The position numbers were made by a program, and so were the translations under genes. The notes beneath the pieces are model-generated. The model saw nothing but the letters and a program-made list of their open reading frames with translations, searched no databases and was not told where the DNA came from. Positions 35,828 to 47,499 of a DNA stretch of 64,000 nt are shown here, in pieces. How positions within the stretch are numbered: position 1 is the stretch's first letter; every line of letters starts with the position of its first letter. The stretch spans positions 434,001 to 498,000 of the forward strand of contig JAFEKR010000035.1 of assembly GCA_019022495.1 (NCBI GenBank). The letters run 5' to 3'. The DNA comes from Epichloe hybrida. Taxonomy: Eukaryota; Ascomycota; Sordariomycetes; Hypocreales; Clavicipitaceae.

Positions 35828-37031
35828 TCATCGATTGGCCCCTCGACCCCTTTGATGGCCACGACCTCTCCTGTTTGCCCCGACCATCTTGTCACTGTAC
35901 AGTCTGGAGTTGCCGGCAGAGTTATTCCTGGCGTCCGCGTTCATCAAATCTGGGAACCCCATCGAGCCATCGACAACTTGGTCCCTTGTGGCTGTTTTGG
36001 TGTTTTTGGGTCCGCTGGGGGCATCGGTAGGTGGTTCGTTTCGTTGTGAAGCGGGAGGTTTGTAGCCGCCGATTTTGGGGTACATTTTGATGACTCTGCC
36101 ATCGGCCTGGACGTTGGATAGAGCATCAGCTTTGCTTTCCGTGAGAAACGGGGGCGGGGGGGGGAGGGGGGTCTCTGGCAGCCATGTCGAAAAACTCACC
36201 GTCTTATTGTTAAACGTGTCAATGACACGCTGTCCGCCCTCCCTTGAGGCGAAGACCATCTCGACAACCAGGGAGGGGGTCGTCTTGACGACTGTACAGC
36301 TGACCACTTCGCCGCCCACTGGCATCATGGCACTCTCGATATCGGCTGCGGTGGTGCCTGGCGCGAAGTTCTGGCCCATGACGGCGTAGGGTCCCGCTAG
36401 GCCGCGGATTGTGATGCCCATGCCGCTCGCGGCACGGGCTGGGGGCGACACGACGTTGACTTGGTCGACGTCCATCTTTGTCAGGGCCGTAGCGAGCTTT
36501 GACTTGCGCTTGGCATGGTTCTTGGCGGCGCCGTTCGTGTTGCTGTTGCCGGCCCTAGGAGCAGTGATTCGGGCGCTCAGAGGGCCGCCCTCGGCGCTGG
36601 CTCCGTTGACGGTGTCGTGGAGATCGTGCGTCCACTCGCCGTTGACGTTGCCGGCTGGCAGACTTGCTCTTCGGGTATTGTTATATTCGGTAGCCGTCGG
36701 GGCGCGTTGCTGCGGAACTGAGTGTTAGCGACCGGCATGGGCATTGACCGACCTTCCGTCTCTCCCTCTTCGTCCGTGGTCGGCTGACTAGTCACCTTTT
36801 TGACACCGACTCGACTGGCGAGCGATCCTCCGGCTGTGGGTTTTGATTTCGAAGGAGCACTTTGTCTGCGATCGCGGCTGAAGATTTTGTCGGCCAGAGC
36901 AGAATTCTTCTTGCGCTCTCGTGCTGAGAGAGGACGGGTCGTTAGTTGAGCAAAGGAATGGGGGGAAAGCAAGAGGGTCGGAGAGTACCTTCAGTGATTA
37001 GTTTCTGAAAGTCAGAGGCAGCCGACGCCAT
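35828..37031 (-). CDS. Single-RRM RNA-binding protein, Aly/Yra1-like
   Basis: Four exons (37031-36989, 36923-36796, 36709-36200, 36106-35828) encode 319 aa. The N-terminus MASAASDFQKLITEARERKK is a charged helix. The intron 2 acceptor is the CGCAG ending at 36710, because only this choice joins GVKK to a frame containing AGNVNGEWTHDLHDTVNG, a conserved-looking block, and then to the RRM. The RRM spans about residues 145-235: GITIRGLAGPYAVMGQNFAP, TTAADIESAMMPVGG, FNNKT-ADGRVIKMY across intron 3. The tail ends SRLYSDKMV with RGRG repeats. Members are nuclear RNA-binding proteins of unsettled role; mRNA export is a guess. Intron 3 (93 bp) is free of stops and a multiple of three, so an unspliced form would read through. 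Confidence 0.8.
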
Positions 37032-37367
37032 GCTGATCGATGTGTGGCGTTCTTGCGACGCAGACTGAACGAATCAAGAAGTATTGAGTCTTGGTGTCAG
37101 GGTCTGGACGAGTTCAGATGATGGAACTTGGCGTTGTGCTGCGGCGAAGGATGAGACGCGACAACCAATCATGTGCAAAAGAAAGCTCCGTTGATAAGAT
37201 AAGATAAGACCCTGACGTTTTCTTGGCAGAATTATGTATGAGCATTGAGCAAGGAGCATACATATCTGATCTGTACTTGTGAGGCCTTCACTCTTTTTTT
37301 AACCCACACGTAATCCGTACGTACACACTCGTTTTCTCTCAAGTAGAGTGAAGACACCCAGCTCATC
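37032..37367. promoter_or_regulatory. Compact divergent promoter, RRM gene / PPR gene
   Basis: Only 336 bp separate the two start codons, so both promoters must lie here. A GATAA/AAGATAAG stretch near 37194-37208 could bind GATA factors. Confidence 0.5.
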
Positions 37368-39394
37368 ATGGCCGGAAGCTTTCTTTCCTGTCGAGCATGC
37401 CTTTCCAGCACAGTCCGAGTGGCAACGTACAGCAGTACGGCTGCGTATCTCGGCCGACAGAGCGGAAGAAGCAGCTATGCAACTGCAATTCATGCCACGG
37501 ACAGACCGGTCGATGCACCTCAAACACTGGACGTGCCTGATCAAGATGCGACGGTGTTGCAACAGAAGCAGCGCGAGAAGTTGCAGCGAGCCGTCAAGAA
37601 GCACTTAACCCACATGGATGATCCCTGGAAGATTGCACAGCACATCGAGCAGACTCTGTTGAAGGATCGGTTTGACGAGGCGCTACTCTTGACGCAAAAG
37701 GCTAGCAAAGATGGCCAAGTTGTGGTTGCCTGGAATCACCTCATTGGATATCAATTGGAGAAGCAACGATTGAAACAGGCCATTAAGCTATTCAACGATG
37801 CAAGTATACCGCCACCGTCGCCCTCTTTACCCCTCCTAAGCAAAACCCGAAAAGACTGACATTTACGCTTCTTTCAAACATGTAGATGAAGAAGAGGGGT
37901 CAATTGCCGAATGTGCAAACCTACACCGTCATTTTCAGAGGCTGCGCAAGGTCTCAACACCCCAAGGCGGCTGTTGCCGAGGCCGTCAAGCACTACAACA
38001 TCCTCATGGCTGACAAGAGGATCCAACCAAACTCAATTCATCTCAATGCCGCGTTGAACGTTTGTGCCAGAGCGGGTGATCTCGATTCCATGTTTCTCAT
38101 AGCCGACACGGCTAACGATTCGACTCGGGCCCCCACGGCGTATACATATACAACTATTCTCAATGCGCTGCGCCATAGCGTCATCAAGGACGCAAAGGAC
38201 CTGCCGCAGGAACAACAGGCTGCCAACTTACAAAAGACTGTCGACCGTGCCAAAGGTTTGTGGATGGAAGTCATGGAAAAATGGAAGCAGGGCCGCGTCG
38301 TCATCGACGAGGAACTCGTCTGTGCTATGGGCCGAGTACTGCTTCTTGCGCCAAAGCGAGAAGACAAGCGCGACGTCCTCGACCTCCTGCACCAGACGAT
38401 GGACATTCCCAATCTCACCAAGGCGCTTGAAGCAGACTCCTTGCAATACTCGAACATGCACAACATCGCAGTGACGAAAATGCCCAAGGTCGCCGCAACT
38501 TCCAAAGCACGCTACGCCATCCCCGGACGCAACACGCTCGCCTTGCTCCTCACTGCGCTGGCTTCCTCCAATCTCACAACCAGCGGCATAAAGTACTGGA
38601 ACCTCATGGTTCGACACTACGGCATCGTCCCCGACAACGACAATTGGCTCCGCATGTTCGGCATGCTCAAGGTGGCCAAAGCCAGCGCCCACGCGGCATC
38701 CATCCTGGACATCCTCCCCGACGAATTCGTCAATCCCAAGCCGTATCAAATCGCCATGGAGACTTGTGTCCGCGACAACATCAACTCCAACGTCATCGAG
38801 AACTCCACCAATATTCTCAACTCCATGATGAACCGTCTTCATGTTCCTGACATTCACACGCTCCGTCTGTACCTGCGCGTCGCCCTCGTCAGCCACTTCC
38901 ACCTGCGAACTCGGGCTCAAGAAGGCGACGACCGACGAGCCAAGCGAGACTATGGCGTGCAAATCACCACGGCGCTCGCCCGTCTTTGGGAGCCTTACAA
39001 GAAGGTTCATCACCACTACTTCAAGGCTACTTCTCCACCAAGCAATACAAAAGATCAAGGCATTCTCTACAATGACAAGCGCGAAGTCATTGCACTCGCG
39101 CGACTCATGTTCTCGTCCTTCAACAAGGTCGTCAACGAGGGAATGCTTCCAGAAAAGGACCTACGTGAGCTGCGGCCCGTTGGAGCCAAAATCAACCGTG
39201 AAATACAGGCATTCTATTCGAATCGTGAGCAGATGGAGCCGAACTTGCGCCACTCGTCGACGGCGGCTGGTGGCTCGGAACATGATGAACCGTTGACTGT
39301 GACAGAACACATGCCCTTTCGGCATGGAGGTGATTTTGTCTGGGATACAACCAAAACTGGCGAGCCTGTTTCGCTACGAAGGAGCCGTCAGTAG
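37368..39394 (+). CDS. Mitochondrial pentatricopeptide repeat (PPR) protein
   Basis: Two exons, 37368-37799 and 37886-39394, encode 646 aa. The N-terminus is rich in Arg, Ser and Ala and nearly free of acids (MAGSFLSCRACLSSTVRVAT), a mitochondrial presequence. PPR-like helical pairs follow: VVAWNHLIGYQLEKQRLKQA, then FNDMKKRGQLPNVQTYTVIF, then NSIHLNAALNVCARAGDLDS, and TYTTILNALRHS. Fungal PPR proteins bind mitochondrial RNAs and act in their processing or translation; the specific target is not evident. The intron has a GC donor (GCAAGT) and TAG acceptor. The GT two codons later leaves the frame wrong, so GC-AG is the only reading that keeps KLFND-MKKRGQ. Confidence 0.85.
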
Positions 39395-39731
39395 AAGGGG
39401 CAATTTTCCCTTCATTGAATTACTTGTTTCGCTTCATGGTCGGGTGACTCAACATCTCGAATAATGTATACTACTCGTGTTTGTTTTCTTCTGGAAGAGG
39501 GTCATCTCTTCACATGGCCAAGGAGTTTGGAGTTGACCGTGTTCAATTATTGTATGAAACTAAATGTACTAAACGTATTCTTCTCATCGTTGTTGGTCTC
39601 CCAAAACTGCGGCCTAGTACTCTGGAATTGATGTGGGGATAGTCGACCGAAATGACACTCCTGCGTCAGGAGCCCCTTTACCCCCCTCTCTTTTTCGCTA
39701 ATAGTTTGGTTGTGACGAACGTTGACATTGT
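39395..39731. other. Short convergent intergenic region
   Basis: Lies between the 3' ends of the PPR gene and the serine-rich gene. Nothing but UTR is seen. Confidence 0.5.
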
Positions 39732-41441
39732 CTATAACTGAGCAGCCCCTCGTATTTCGTAAGCTGCCTTGGGGATTTCTGTTTGATGCAACTTCCCACT
39801 CATTATTCCGGTACTGGAGCTGAGCATGGAGCATGGCTCTGAGTCACTCGAAAAGCGGTTTCGAAAATTGTCAAATTCTTTGCCTCGGGATACTCTTCTT
39901 ATTGCAGGATGTTGTTTAGGAGCTTCCAGAGAGGAAGCAGGCGGATAGGCACCAGGCAAAGAACCCATCCTTCGAAATTTTCTAACTAGATCAGAAACTG
40001 ATGGTATATTCTCATCGGAAGATGCAAGCACATCACTTATGTTGGATGGATGTCGAGAATTAATCACGACGGAGGAGCATTCTGAGTGATCAGGCGTGCT
40101 TTGAGCGCGAACGCGTTTCACTTCAATCCCAACGTCAGAAGAGAGACTCTCGCGGTCATCTTTTCCAATATTCGATCCACGTGTGCTGCATGGTGCCTGC
40201 TCGCTGTTCGAGCGCTGCCGCTGATGTGTGGGAGGTGGCGTTTTCTGAGCCAGAGGTAGACAATCAACTTTGTAAGTGCTGTATATCGTAGAGGAAATGT
40301 CGGCCGCGGGAACAGCCGCAGGCTCGACAGGTGTGTTGTTGAAACTGGACACCACTTGAGCATGAGGCTCCTTACTCACCTCCCGAATAGCGATATGGGT
40401 TGAGTCCCTCGGTAATGAGGGGATGGTTGATTGTTTTGCAGTCAAATCCCCAGTCTCTGCAGAGATGGCTCGGGTATTAACTGGTTCTTGAGCTGCAGCT
40501 TGGGGCACCTGTGGTGTCATAAATTTACCGAGACCGAAACTTGAACCCACCGCCTCATTGAGCAGCAATGTGGGTGGTTGACATCCACCATCTTTCTCAC
40601 CTTTGTCTTCGTCGCCGATCTTTACTTCCAAAGAAATAGACTCAGCTGATATGGTGGAAGATAAATCCCGGAGTTCTCCAATGGTAGACTTTGCCTTTGG
40701 CGCCGGGGCATCCATTAATGTTGGAAGCTGATAGCGAGGGCGGAAGCTGCTTAGAGGAAACGAAATAGGCATCGGATATCGTCTATCTCTCCCTTCTTGC
40801 GAGTTCTGTTCTAGACCTTGCTGAATGTCACAACATGTGCAGGGCTGTGCGCAGGACGGGGTCCCATATTTGTTGTTAATGTCCTGCACTGCTTTTTCCA
40901 AGCTCACTCGAAAAGTGGAAGGGCCGTTTATTGCATCGCGAGCAACCAGATCGGAGGGCATTGCCAAATAAGGGGGTGGAGATGCTTTTCTCCGATGAGG
41001 TATGATGACGGGAATTTCTCGCCTCATCAGCTCGGGATTTTCAATAAGCTGAGTTGGCGCTGGGCTTGGTCGTTCAATCTCATTCTTGTCGAGCTTGTCT
41101 CGAGAGTATCTCGTCTTGACTGTCTTGAAAACGCTGCTGAGGCTTCTACGGTGATTGGCAGTTATGGGACGACCTGGTCGAATGGCTTCGTGTTAGTCAT
41201 GTCAATGACGAAAGACGTAAAGGACCAGCAAAGCAGAGTACTTACGTAGTTTTCCCACGCATTCGGTGTTATCATTGCTCTCTGAAGATTCTGTACAAGG
41301 CAAGTTGTCGGAACTGCCCTTATCAGGCAGCTGTTTGGGTCGAAGAGTAGAGAACCATCGGCGACTGGGAGATTGTATGACCTTTGATCGGTCTTTTGGG
41401 GGGCTATTTAGTAGCTGTTGGGATCGATTGTTCCACAGCTT
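39732..41441 (-). CDS. Serine-rich protein of unknown function, 5' end unresolved
   Basis: Two exons read clearly: 41441-41246 and 41173-39732, at least 545 residues. The intron is canonical (GTAAGT, branch ACTAAC, CAG) and the phases agree (KL, then RRPITANHRRS). The start codon is missing: the first exon follows GTTAG at 41442, and no upstream ATG joins in frame without a stop. The protein is disordered, rich in Ser, Pro and Ala, with basic patches (RRSLSSVFKTVKTRYSRDK; IIPHRRKASPPPY) and near the end SVSDLVRKFRRMGSLPG and FDNFRNRFSSDSEPC, which resemble phosphorylated regulatory segments. No domain is recognised. It is the last gene before the transposon nest. Confidence 0.65.
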
Positions 41442-42091
41442 CTAACTGACAATTCGATGACCTTCTGAAGCATCGGTTTGGGTCGCCTCTGGCCTTGATT
41501 GCTGCTTGGAGAACAACATATTGGAAAAGTAGTCATGAGCGAATTAACACAAGTAGAGATGAACCAGTAGAGATGGAGCAAAGAGCCAACAGCCGATGAT
41601 AAAAAGAGATGAGACCATAAAAACAGAGTCTTATCGCAGATTGGACTGGCCAAGGAGGAGATTTTGCACTCACATATGGCAGTCTTGAGGTAGAGTGGTG
41701 ATGAAGTGGCTAGAAATGTGAAGCAAATTGTGGCGGAAGGGGGGACCTATTATAGAAGCTGCAACAACATTCGATGGAAGAAGAAAAAGAGGAAAAATCA
41801 CCGGGGGCACCCTCCAAACAACCTTGGTTTTTGTCATGGAAGGAGGAAGGAGACACACGTTGCGCCAAAGGCTGGAGTCTCGGAAGGCAGGTAAAGCTGG
41901 GCATGTCCGGATCGCCACCTCCAATCCAGCCTCGCCCCCGATCAACAACGAGCAGGACGAACAGTCCAGTGGAATAGACAAATGACACGGATGTCATGCA
42001 AGGCAATATAGCGCGGAGCCCTTCTTTTCAGCCCTCATCACAATGGTTCGAGCAACGCTCTTCGCCTCACTACATCTTTAACAAGGACAGA
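41442..42091. other. Region between the serine-rich gene and the transposon nest
   Basis: Should contain the missing first exon and promoter of the minus-strand gene. Candidate frames 41408-41653 and 41670-41981 exist, but neither splices in phase to the exon at 41441. Base composition is still normal here. Confidence 0.4.
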
Positions 42092-42129
42092 TTCGTGAAA
42101 TATGAAATGTGAAATATAAAATGTGAAAT
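42092..42129. repeat. Left remnant of an AT satellite (target of the Copia insertion)
   Basis: GAAATATGAAATGTGAAAT-type units, interrupted at 42129 by the Copia LTR. The same units continue right of the element at 58968. The last five bases, GAAAT, are the target duplication. Confidence 0.9.
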
Positions 42130-42425
42130 TGTTAGTATCTACAGGATACCATTGACCTACGCGTAGGGTTTTTAGGGTGGACTAAAGTGCACGTAATTAT
42201 TATATATTCTAGTCTATTAAAGTAAGCAAAAGAGGGATTAAATAGAAGCAAAGAGAGTGCGCTATTTATTATAGGAAAAGGGGCCTTAATTAGGGTTATT
42301 AGTAAAGAGGCTATATATACTAACTCTAATCGCGGCGTGGTTAGGCTAGACATGTGAGTCCACAATGCAACGCGCTTACCTAATTAGAGGCGCGTACCCT
42401 TATTAATATTATGCTTATTCTAACA
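42130..42425 (-). repeat. Copia 3' LTR (left)
   Basis: It is 296 bp, the same length as the right LTR. Differences from the right copy are almost all transitions, for example its 3' part reads CTAATCGCGGCGTGG against CCGATCGCGGCGCGG. Confidence 0.95.
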
Positions 42426-42659
42426 CTAGAAACTCTCTCTTTTTAACATAATTATTAATATATAATATTAATAAGAGAAGTGAATAGGAATTAAGGAATA
42501 AATAAGATTAAATAATTACGAATAATATTATAAGAAAAGGGCAAGGGGAAGGGGTATAATAAATAATAAAATCTAATCTATAAGCCTATATAAGGATAAG
42601 TAAGCCTAATTCTTAATACCTTTAATCTTATTAGATTAATATAAATATTATAATTACAT

Positions 42660-43061
42660 AACCTACCCTTCTATCCTAATAGTTGCCTTATTGCTTGTAA
42701 TAAACCTCTTAAATGCCTTATTTGGTAATGCCTTTGTAAATACATTAGTAAGGTTATTATTCCTATTAATCTATCTAATCTCACAGATCTCTTATCGCTT
42801 GTATGATTAACGAAGGGCTATGATATTAATTATAAGATACTTCTCCTTTATGGTACTAAGCTTAATAAGGTATTTATATAAAGAGTACGAATTAGTATAG
42901 ATAATAATAGGAATCATAGGGAGGTTTAATTAATAGGTAATTAACCTAAGCGTTATTAAGACTGCGTAAGCCATATTAGCACCAGTAACTATGCTATAGA
43001 TCTCAGAGGCAAGCACACTTCTTATAACTCTCTTACTCTTAGTAGAGCTATAGTGCATAAT
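42660..43061 (-). pseudogene. Copia pol, RNase H C-terminal part
   Basis: Minus-strand translation gives HYSSTKSKRV, VLASEIYSIVTGANMAYAV and later NNLTNVFTKALPNKAFKRF, the end of a fungal Copia polyprotein. The Gypsy element interrupts it at 43061; the upstream part resumes at 53082. Several stops are present. Confidence 0.85.
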
Positions 43062-43328
43062 TGTCACGACTGTGGTAGGAGAAATACAAACGAAGTAAAG
43101 GCTAAGACTCTTAATCGTAGCTAGAGAGCTACTACTTAGGGGTAGGTGCATAAAGGTCTTAAACTCTAACCTCCTATAACTCTTATAGGTAGTCCTTATC
43201 TAAATACCCTACTATATGCACGTAGCTACCTAGTAGCTACTTAGTTATCTATATAATCTAAGGCTTATCTAAGGGCTTTATTATGTAACCGTTCTATCTA
43301 TAACTCCCTAGCCTCTATACCCCTAATA
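43062..43328 (-). repeat. Gypsy 3' LTR (left)
   Basis: It is 267 bp; its terminal TAATA replaces TGACA of the right copy, two transitions. Its first 90 bp are less mutated than the rest. Confidence 0.95.
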
Positions 43329-44930
43329 TGCTACCCCCCTAATATATAATTATCCTTAATTATAAAGAGCTACTTAGCTAGTATGTGTTTACTACGTATA
43401 ACCTATAGTAATATTTATGTTACTAGCTATACTATTAGTGCGTAGTATTACGTCCGCTTTAAATAGTAAGATAAATATTATAGGGGTCTAGGTAGCCCTT
43501 ATTATAATCGCTAGATTATAGGTAGCTATACACTTACTGCTTTATTACCTCTAATATATATGCCTCTATCTAATAAGTTATTAGTGCTAAGTAAGTAGAC
43601 TACTAGTATTAAGTTTTATAATTAGGTTAAATAGATAGGGTAATGTGTGCTATTTAAAATAAATAACTTCTTATCTAATATTAGGGATATTATATTAATC
43701 TTGCTAGGAGTTTATAGCTAGCATGCGTATTTACTAGTAGTAGCTATAACTATAAATATTATAATTCCTAGATTAGCTATATATAGTATGTAAATTACTT
43801 AGGGGTCTAGGGCTAATATAAAAGAGGCCTACTTTCCCTTACTTTTATATACTTTTTCTTCCTTTTACATCCTCCCTTAGTATTATAAGTTACCCTTACC
43901 TATAAACTAGTAGCTTTATAGCTTCTCTTATAGTAATTACTAATATCCTATAGCGTTACTTTATTATCCATATCTATTTTTATCTAAAATATTTAAATTC
44001 TCTTAAACACTAAAATATTAGTTTCTTACCTTTTACTTATAAGTTTTCTTATAGTATATTACTACTAACTTACTAGTAGTTAATAATATCTTTAATGTAA
44101 GTAACTACTTCACTACTACTACCTCCCCTTAATATAAAGACTCCTATACTATCCCTTATAAAGTCTTCTAGTAAGAAATATTTAGCTTCTAAAATTTCTA
44201 TATAAGTATAATATCTATATCCCCCTAGCGCTTACCTTACTAACTTATAGCTAGTAGTGCTAGTAGAATAAAAATTCCTTATATACACTATGTATAGTAA
44301 GTAGTAATATAAGTAATTACTCCTAAAGATAGTAATAGCGCGGAGCTATAATATCTTATAAAGGGTAAATCTATCCTAATAAAGTATACTAATTCCCTAA
44401 GTATAACTTTACTACTATCTTACTATAGGTTATTACTAACTTGCGTAGGTAACTTAATAAAATACGTATATTATTTGTAAAATAATAAAGACTATTCTAG
44501 GGTATATCCTCCCTTTTCTTACTACTAATATATATACTAACACGCTACTAGTGTCCTACTTAGTTTACCTAGTTATACTATATGCTCTTTAAGTGTATTA
44601 ATGCTTATAGTAATCCTAATAATAATCTATACTTTCTTAATAACATATGTGTTTCTTATTTTTATAACTTAGTTACTACTAATATGCTACTAGTGTCTAA
44701 TACGTGTAAAATATAAACTTTATAATACACTCTTAACTACTAAAAATGCTAATAAGTGTGGTTAGGCAAGGTCAGAGCATTGCAATACAATACAATACAT
44801 TACATAATACAATACATCCAAAATTTTACAATACAATACAATACATGTATTATTTGTATTGTTTTGTATTTTTTTTTCTTTTTTTTTAGTTTTAAGTAAA
44901 TTCCTTAATTATAAGGTATATATAGTTAAT

Positions 44931-45080
44931 ATAATAGCTTATAATAGCTTATAATAGCTTATAATAGCTTATAATAGCTTATAATAGCTTATAATAGCTT
45001 ATAATAGCTTATAATAGCTTATAATAACTTATAATAGCTTATAATAGCTTATAATAGCTTATAATAGCTTATAATAGCTT
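44931..45080. repeat. ATAATAGCTT, fifteen tandem copies
   Basis: Fifteen decamers with one variant (ATAATAACTT at 45021). They lie inside the hAT-like element. Confidence 0.97.
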
Positions 45081-45359
45081 ATATATATATATTACTTCTA
45101 TTACTTATATAACTTAAAATATTATTAGTGTTAAAGTTTAATTAAAAATAAATAAGTAATAAATTAATATAATATAAATATAAGTATTTATAAGTAAATT
45201 ACTATAGAAAAAGCTAGACTTATTAATTATTTAGTATTTAAAGGTTTTTTAAAATATTAATAAAATAAAATTCCTTTCTTTTTTATGTTTTTAATATTAT
45301 ACTATTTATAATTTTATACTAATAGAAAGTAAGTCCTAATATAACTATAAGACTTACTT

Positions 45360-45755
45360 TAGTATATTTCTCTCTTTTTAACTAAAATTACATAACTAAG
45401 TAAAGAGATTATTATGTTTATAGTATAACTAATAGGACCCACTTTTAGACCCACTTTTGTATATATATTTCTTTTTAGCTAGAATTATATAACTAAGTAA
45501 AGAGATAATACTAGGTTTATAGTATAACTAATAGGACCCACTTTTAGACCCACTTTTATATATCCTCCTCTTCTTAGCTAAAGTTATATAACTATAGAAA
45601 GGGATTATACTTAGTTTTTAGTGTTTAACAAGACCCACTATTAGACCCACTTTTATATATCCTCCTCTTCTTAGCTAAAGTTATATAACTATAAAAAGGG
45701 ATTATACTTGGTTTTTAGTGTTTAACAAGACCCACTTTTAGACCCACTTTAAGAA
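45360..45755. repeat. About 97-bp unit, four tandem copies
   Basis: Each unit ends with GACCCACTTTTAGACCCAC or a close variant (near 45436, 45535, 45631 and 45728). Units 3 and 4 are nearly identical; units 1 and 2 are more diverged. Inside the hAT-like element. Confidence 0.85.
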
Positions 45756-46410
45756 ACACTATATAACTAAGTAAGTAAGCTAAAAGTAGTATAAATAGTT
45801 AAACTTACTTTTAAAGCTTATTTATTTATTTACTTAATATTAAAAAAATAGTATATATATTATGATTATTCTTTATATAATATTTTAACTTTTCTTTATA
45901 AGCTTTTCCTAGGTTTTTTCCTTTTCTTTTAGTTTAAAAAAGGTTAAAAGCTAATATAATTTATTATAATTATAATAAAATAGCTTAATAGTAAAAGAAG
46001 CATTTATTAAATAAATTTTAATTTTCTCTTTATAATAAATTCCTTATATATATAAGTATATTTTTATTAGAGTTTTAATCTTATTTATTTAGAATTATAA
46101 ATTATTTCTTTAGGGTAAATATTATATTTAAAGCAAAAATACTATATTAAAATGCATAGTAAATCCTATAAAAAGCTAGAAAGATAGGATAACCTTTAAA
46201 ATATAAAGAATAAATATTACTATAAGTTAAGTTTAGATAATACTATTTATAGCTACCCTATATATATATATAGCTTAATAGTCTAAATTAGCTAAAACTT
46301 TATAATTCTATAACTAAATACCTAAATAGTATAAAATTTAAGGATATCTTATTTAGATTATATTAAAAATCTACTATATAATAAGTATATATACTACCTT
46401 ACCTTTTTAA

Positions 46411-46530
46411 TAATACATTGTATTGTATTGTAATGTATTGTAATGTATTGTAATGTATTGTAATGTATTGTAATGTATTGTAATGTATTGTAATGTATTG
46501 TAATGTATTGTATTGTATTATAATGTATTT
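46411..46530. repeat. TAATGTATTG, about ten tandem copies
   Basis: A decamer array inside the hAT-like element, related to the subterminal TATTGTATTG units at its ends. Confidence 0.95.
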
Positions 46531-47499
46531 TTATATAATAAATAATTATAATAAATCATAGAAAATAGATATAAGAATAAAAAGACCCTTAATATATTAA
46601 GAAAAAATCATTTTTTAAAATAGATATAAAAGAATATTACTAAGATATTATATATTTTAAATAAGCTTACTTTTCTAAATAAGCTAAAACTTAATAGATT
46701 TTTAAATAAATAACTAAATTATATAAAAAAAAAGAATACTATAATTAGATTATTTAAAAAATCTACTATATAATGAATTTATATAATACCCCACTTATAT
46801 TTTTCCCTAACAATACATTGTATTGTATGTATTGTATTGTATTGTATTGTATTTTTAATACAATACAATACACAATACAATACATAGGGCAATACAATAC
46901 AATACAATACATCGAAGGGCCAAAAAATACAATACAATACAATACAACAATGCTCTGGGCAAGGTAAGCGCGGCTTATAGCGGAAGTTACATATAAGGCT
47001 AACGCTAATGAATAAGTTGCTATGTTACTACTTAGTAATACTATTAATCTAGAAGTCTAGATAGATATTTCTAATAGCTTATGTTTTATTACGTAAAACC
47101 TTCTATTTATATATACTCCTTACGCTCTAGCTTATAGCTTTACTAACTTACTAGTAGCTTACTACTAATATATTCGCACTTCCTACTTATATTAAGCTAC
47201 TAGACCTTCCTAGCGAGCTTTGTATGTATATATACGGAGAGGGGGATTCTTTTAATAACAAGGATAAATCCTCTGCCCCTGTTAGCATAGGTGAGACGAC
47301 TATAGGTTAGGCGCCTAATATGTTAATGGAGTAATTAGTGTAAAGTAGCTATGAGTTAGGTTATCTAAGAAATTGTCTGGATTTTTTTTCTTTGTATGTT
47401 GCTACTACTATTTAAACTTTATTAAATATACCTTTGTGTCTGTGAACTAGCTGCTTAGTTACTGCTTATAATCCTTAATAATATCTGTTATAATAAAAT

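Larger units (their letters stand above)
44773..46957. mobile_element. hAT-like DNA transposon remnant, nested in the Gypsy element
   Basis: The element is bounded by CAGAGCATTG and its inverted copy CAATGCTCTG, flanked by the 8-bp duplication GGCAAGGT (44765-44772, 46958-46965). An 8-bp duplication and CAGRG-type ends are hallmarks of the hAT superfamily. Both ends carry subterminal arrays of ACAATAC/GTATTGT, and the interior has several tandem repeats. The 2.2-kb interior is about 80 percent AT with no transposase recognised, so it is either a non-autonomous element or one eroded beyond recognition. Confidence 0.85.

Noticed and set aside
36718..36795. Acceptor at GCTAACACTCAG for intron 2 of the RRM gene
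   Set aside because: It looks ideal but keeps the frame that ends at 36577. The acceptor eight bases downstream joins the conserved NGEWTHDLHDTVNG block and the RRM.
44773..46957. CRISPR-like arrays
   Set aside because: The repeats are simple tandem units without unique spacers, in a eukaryotic transposon.
43329..47300. Mitochondrial DNA insertion as the cause of AT-richness
   Set aside because: LTRs, target duplications and retrotransposon coding relics explain the region; no mitochondrial gene is recognisable.
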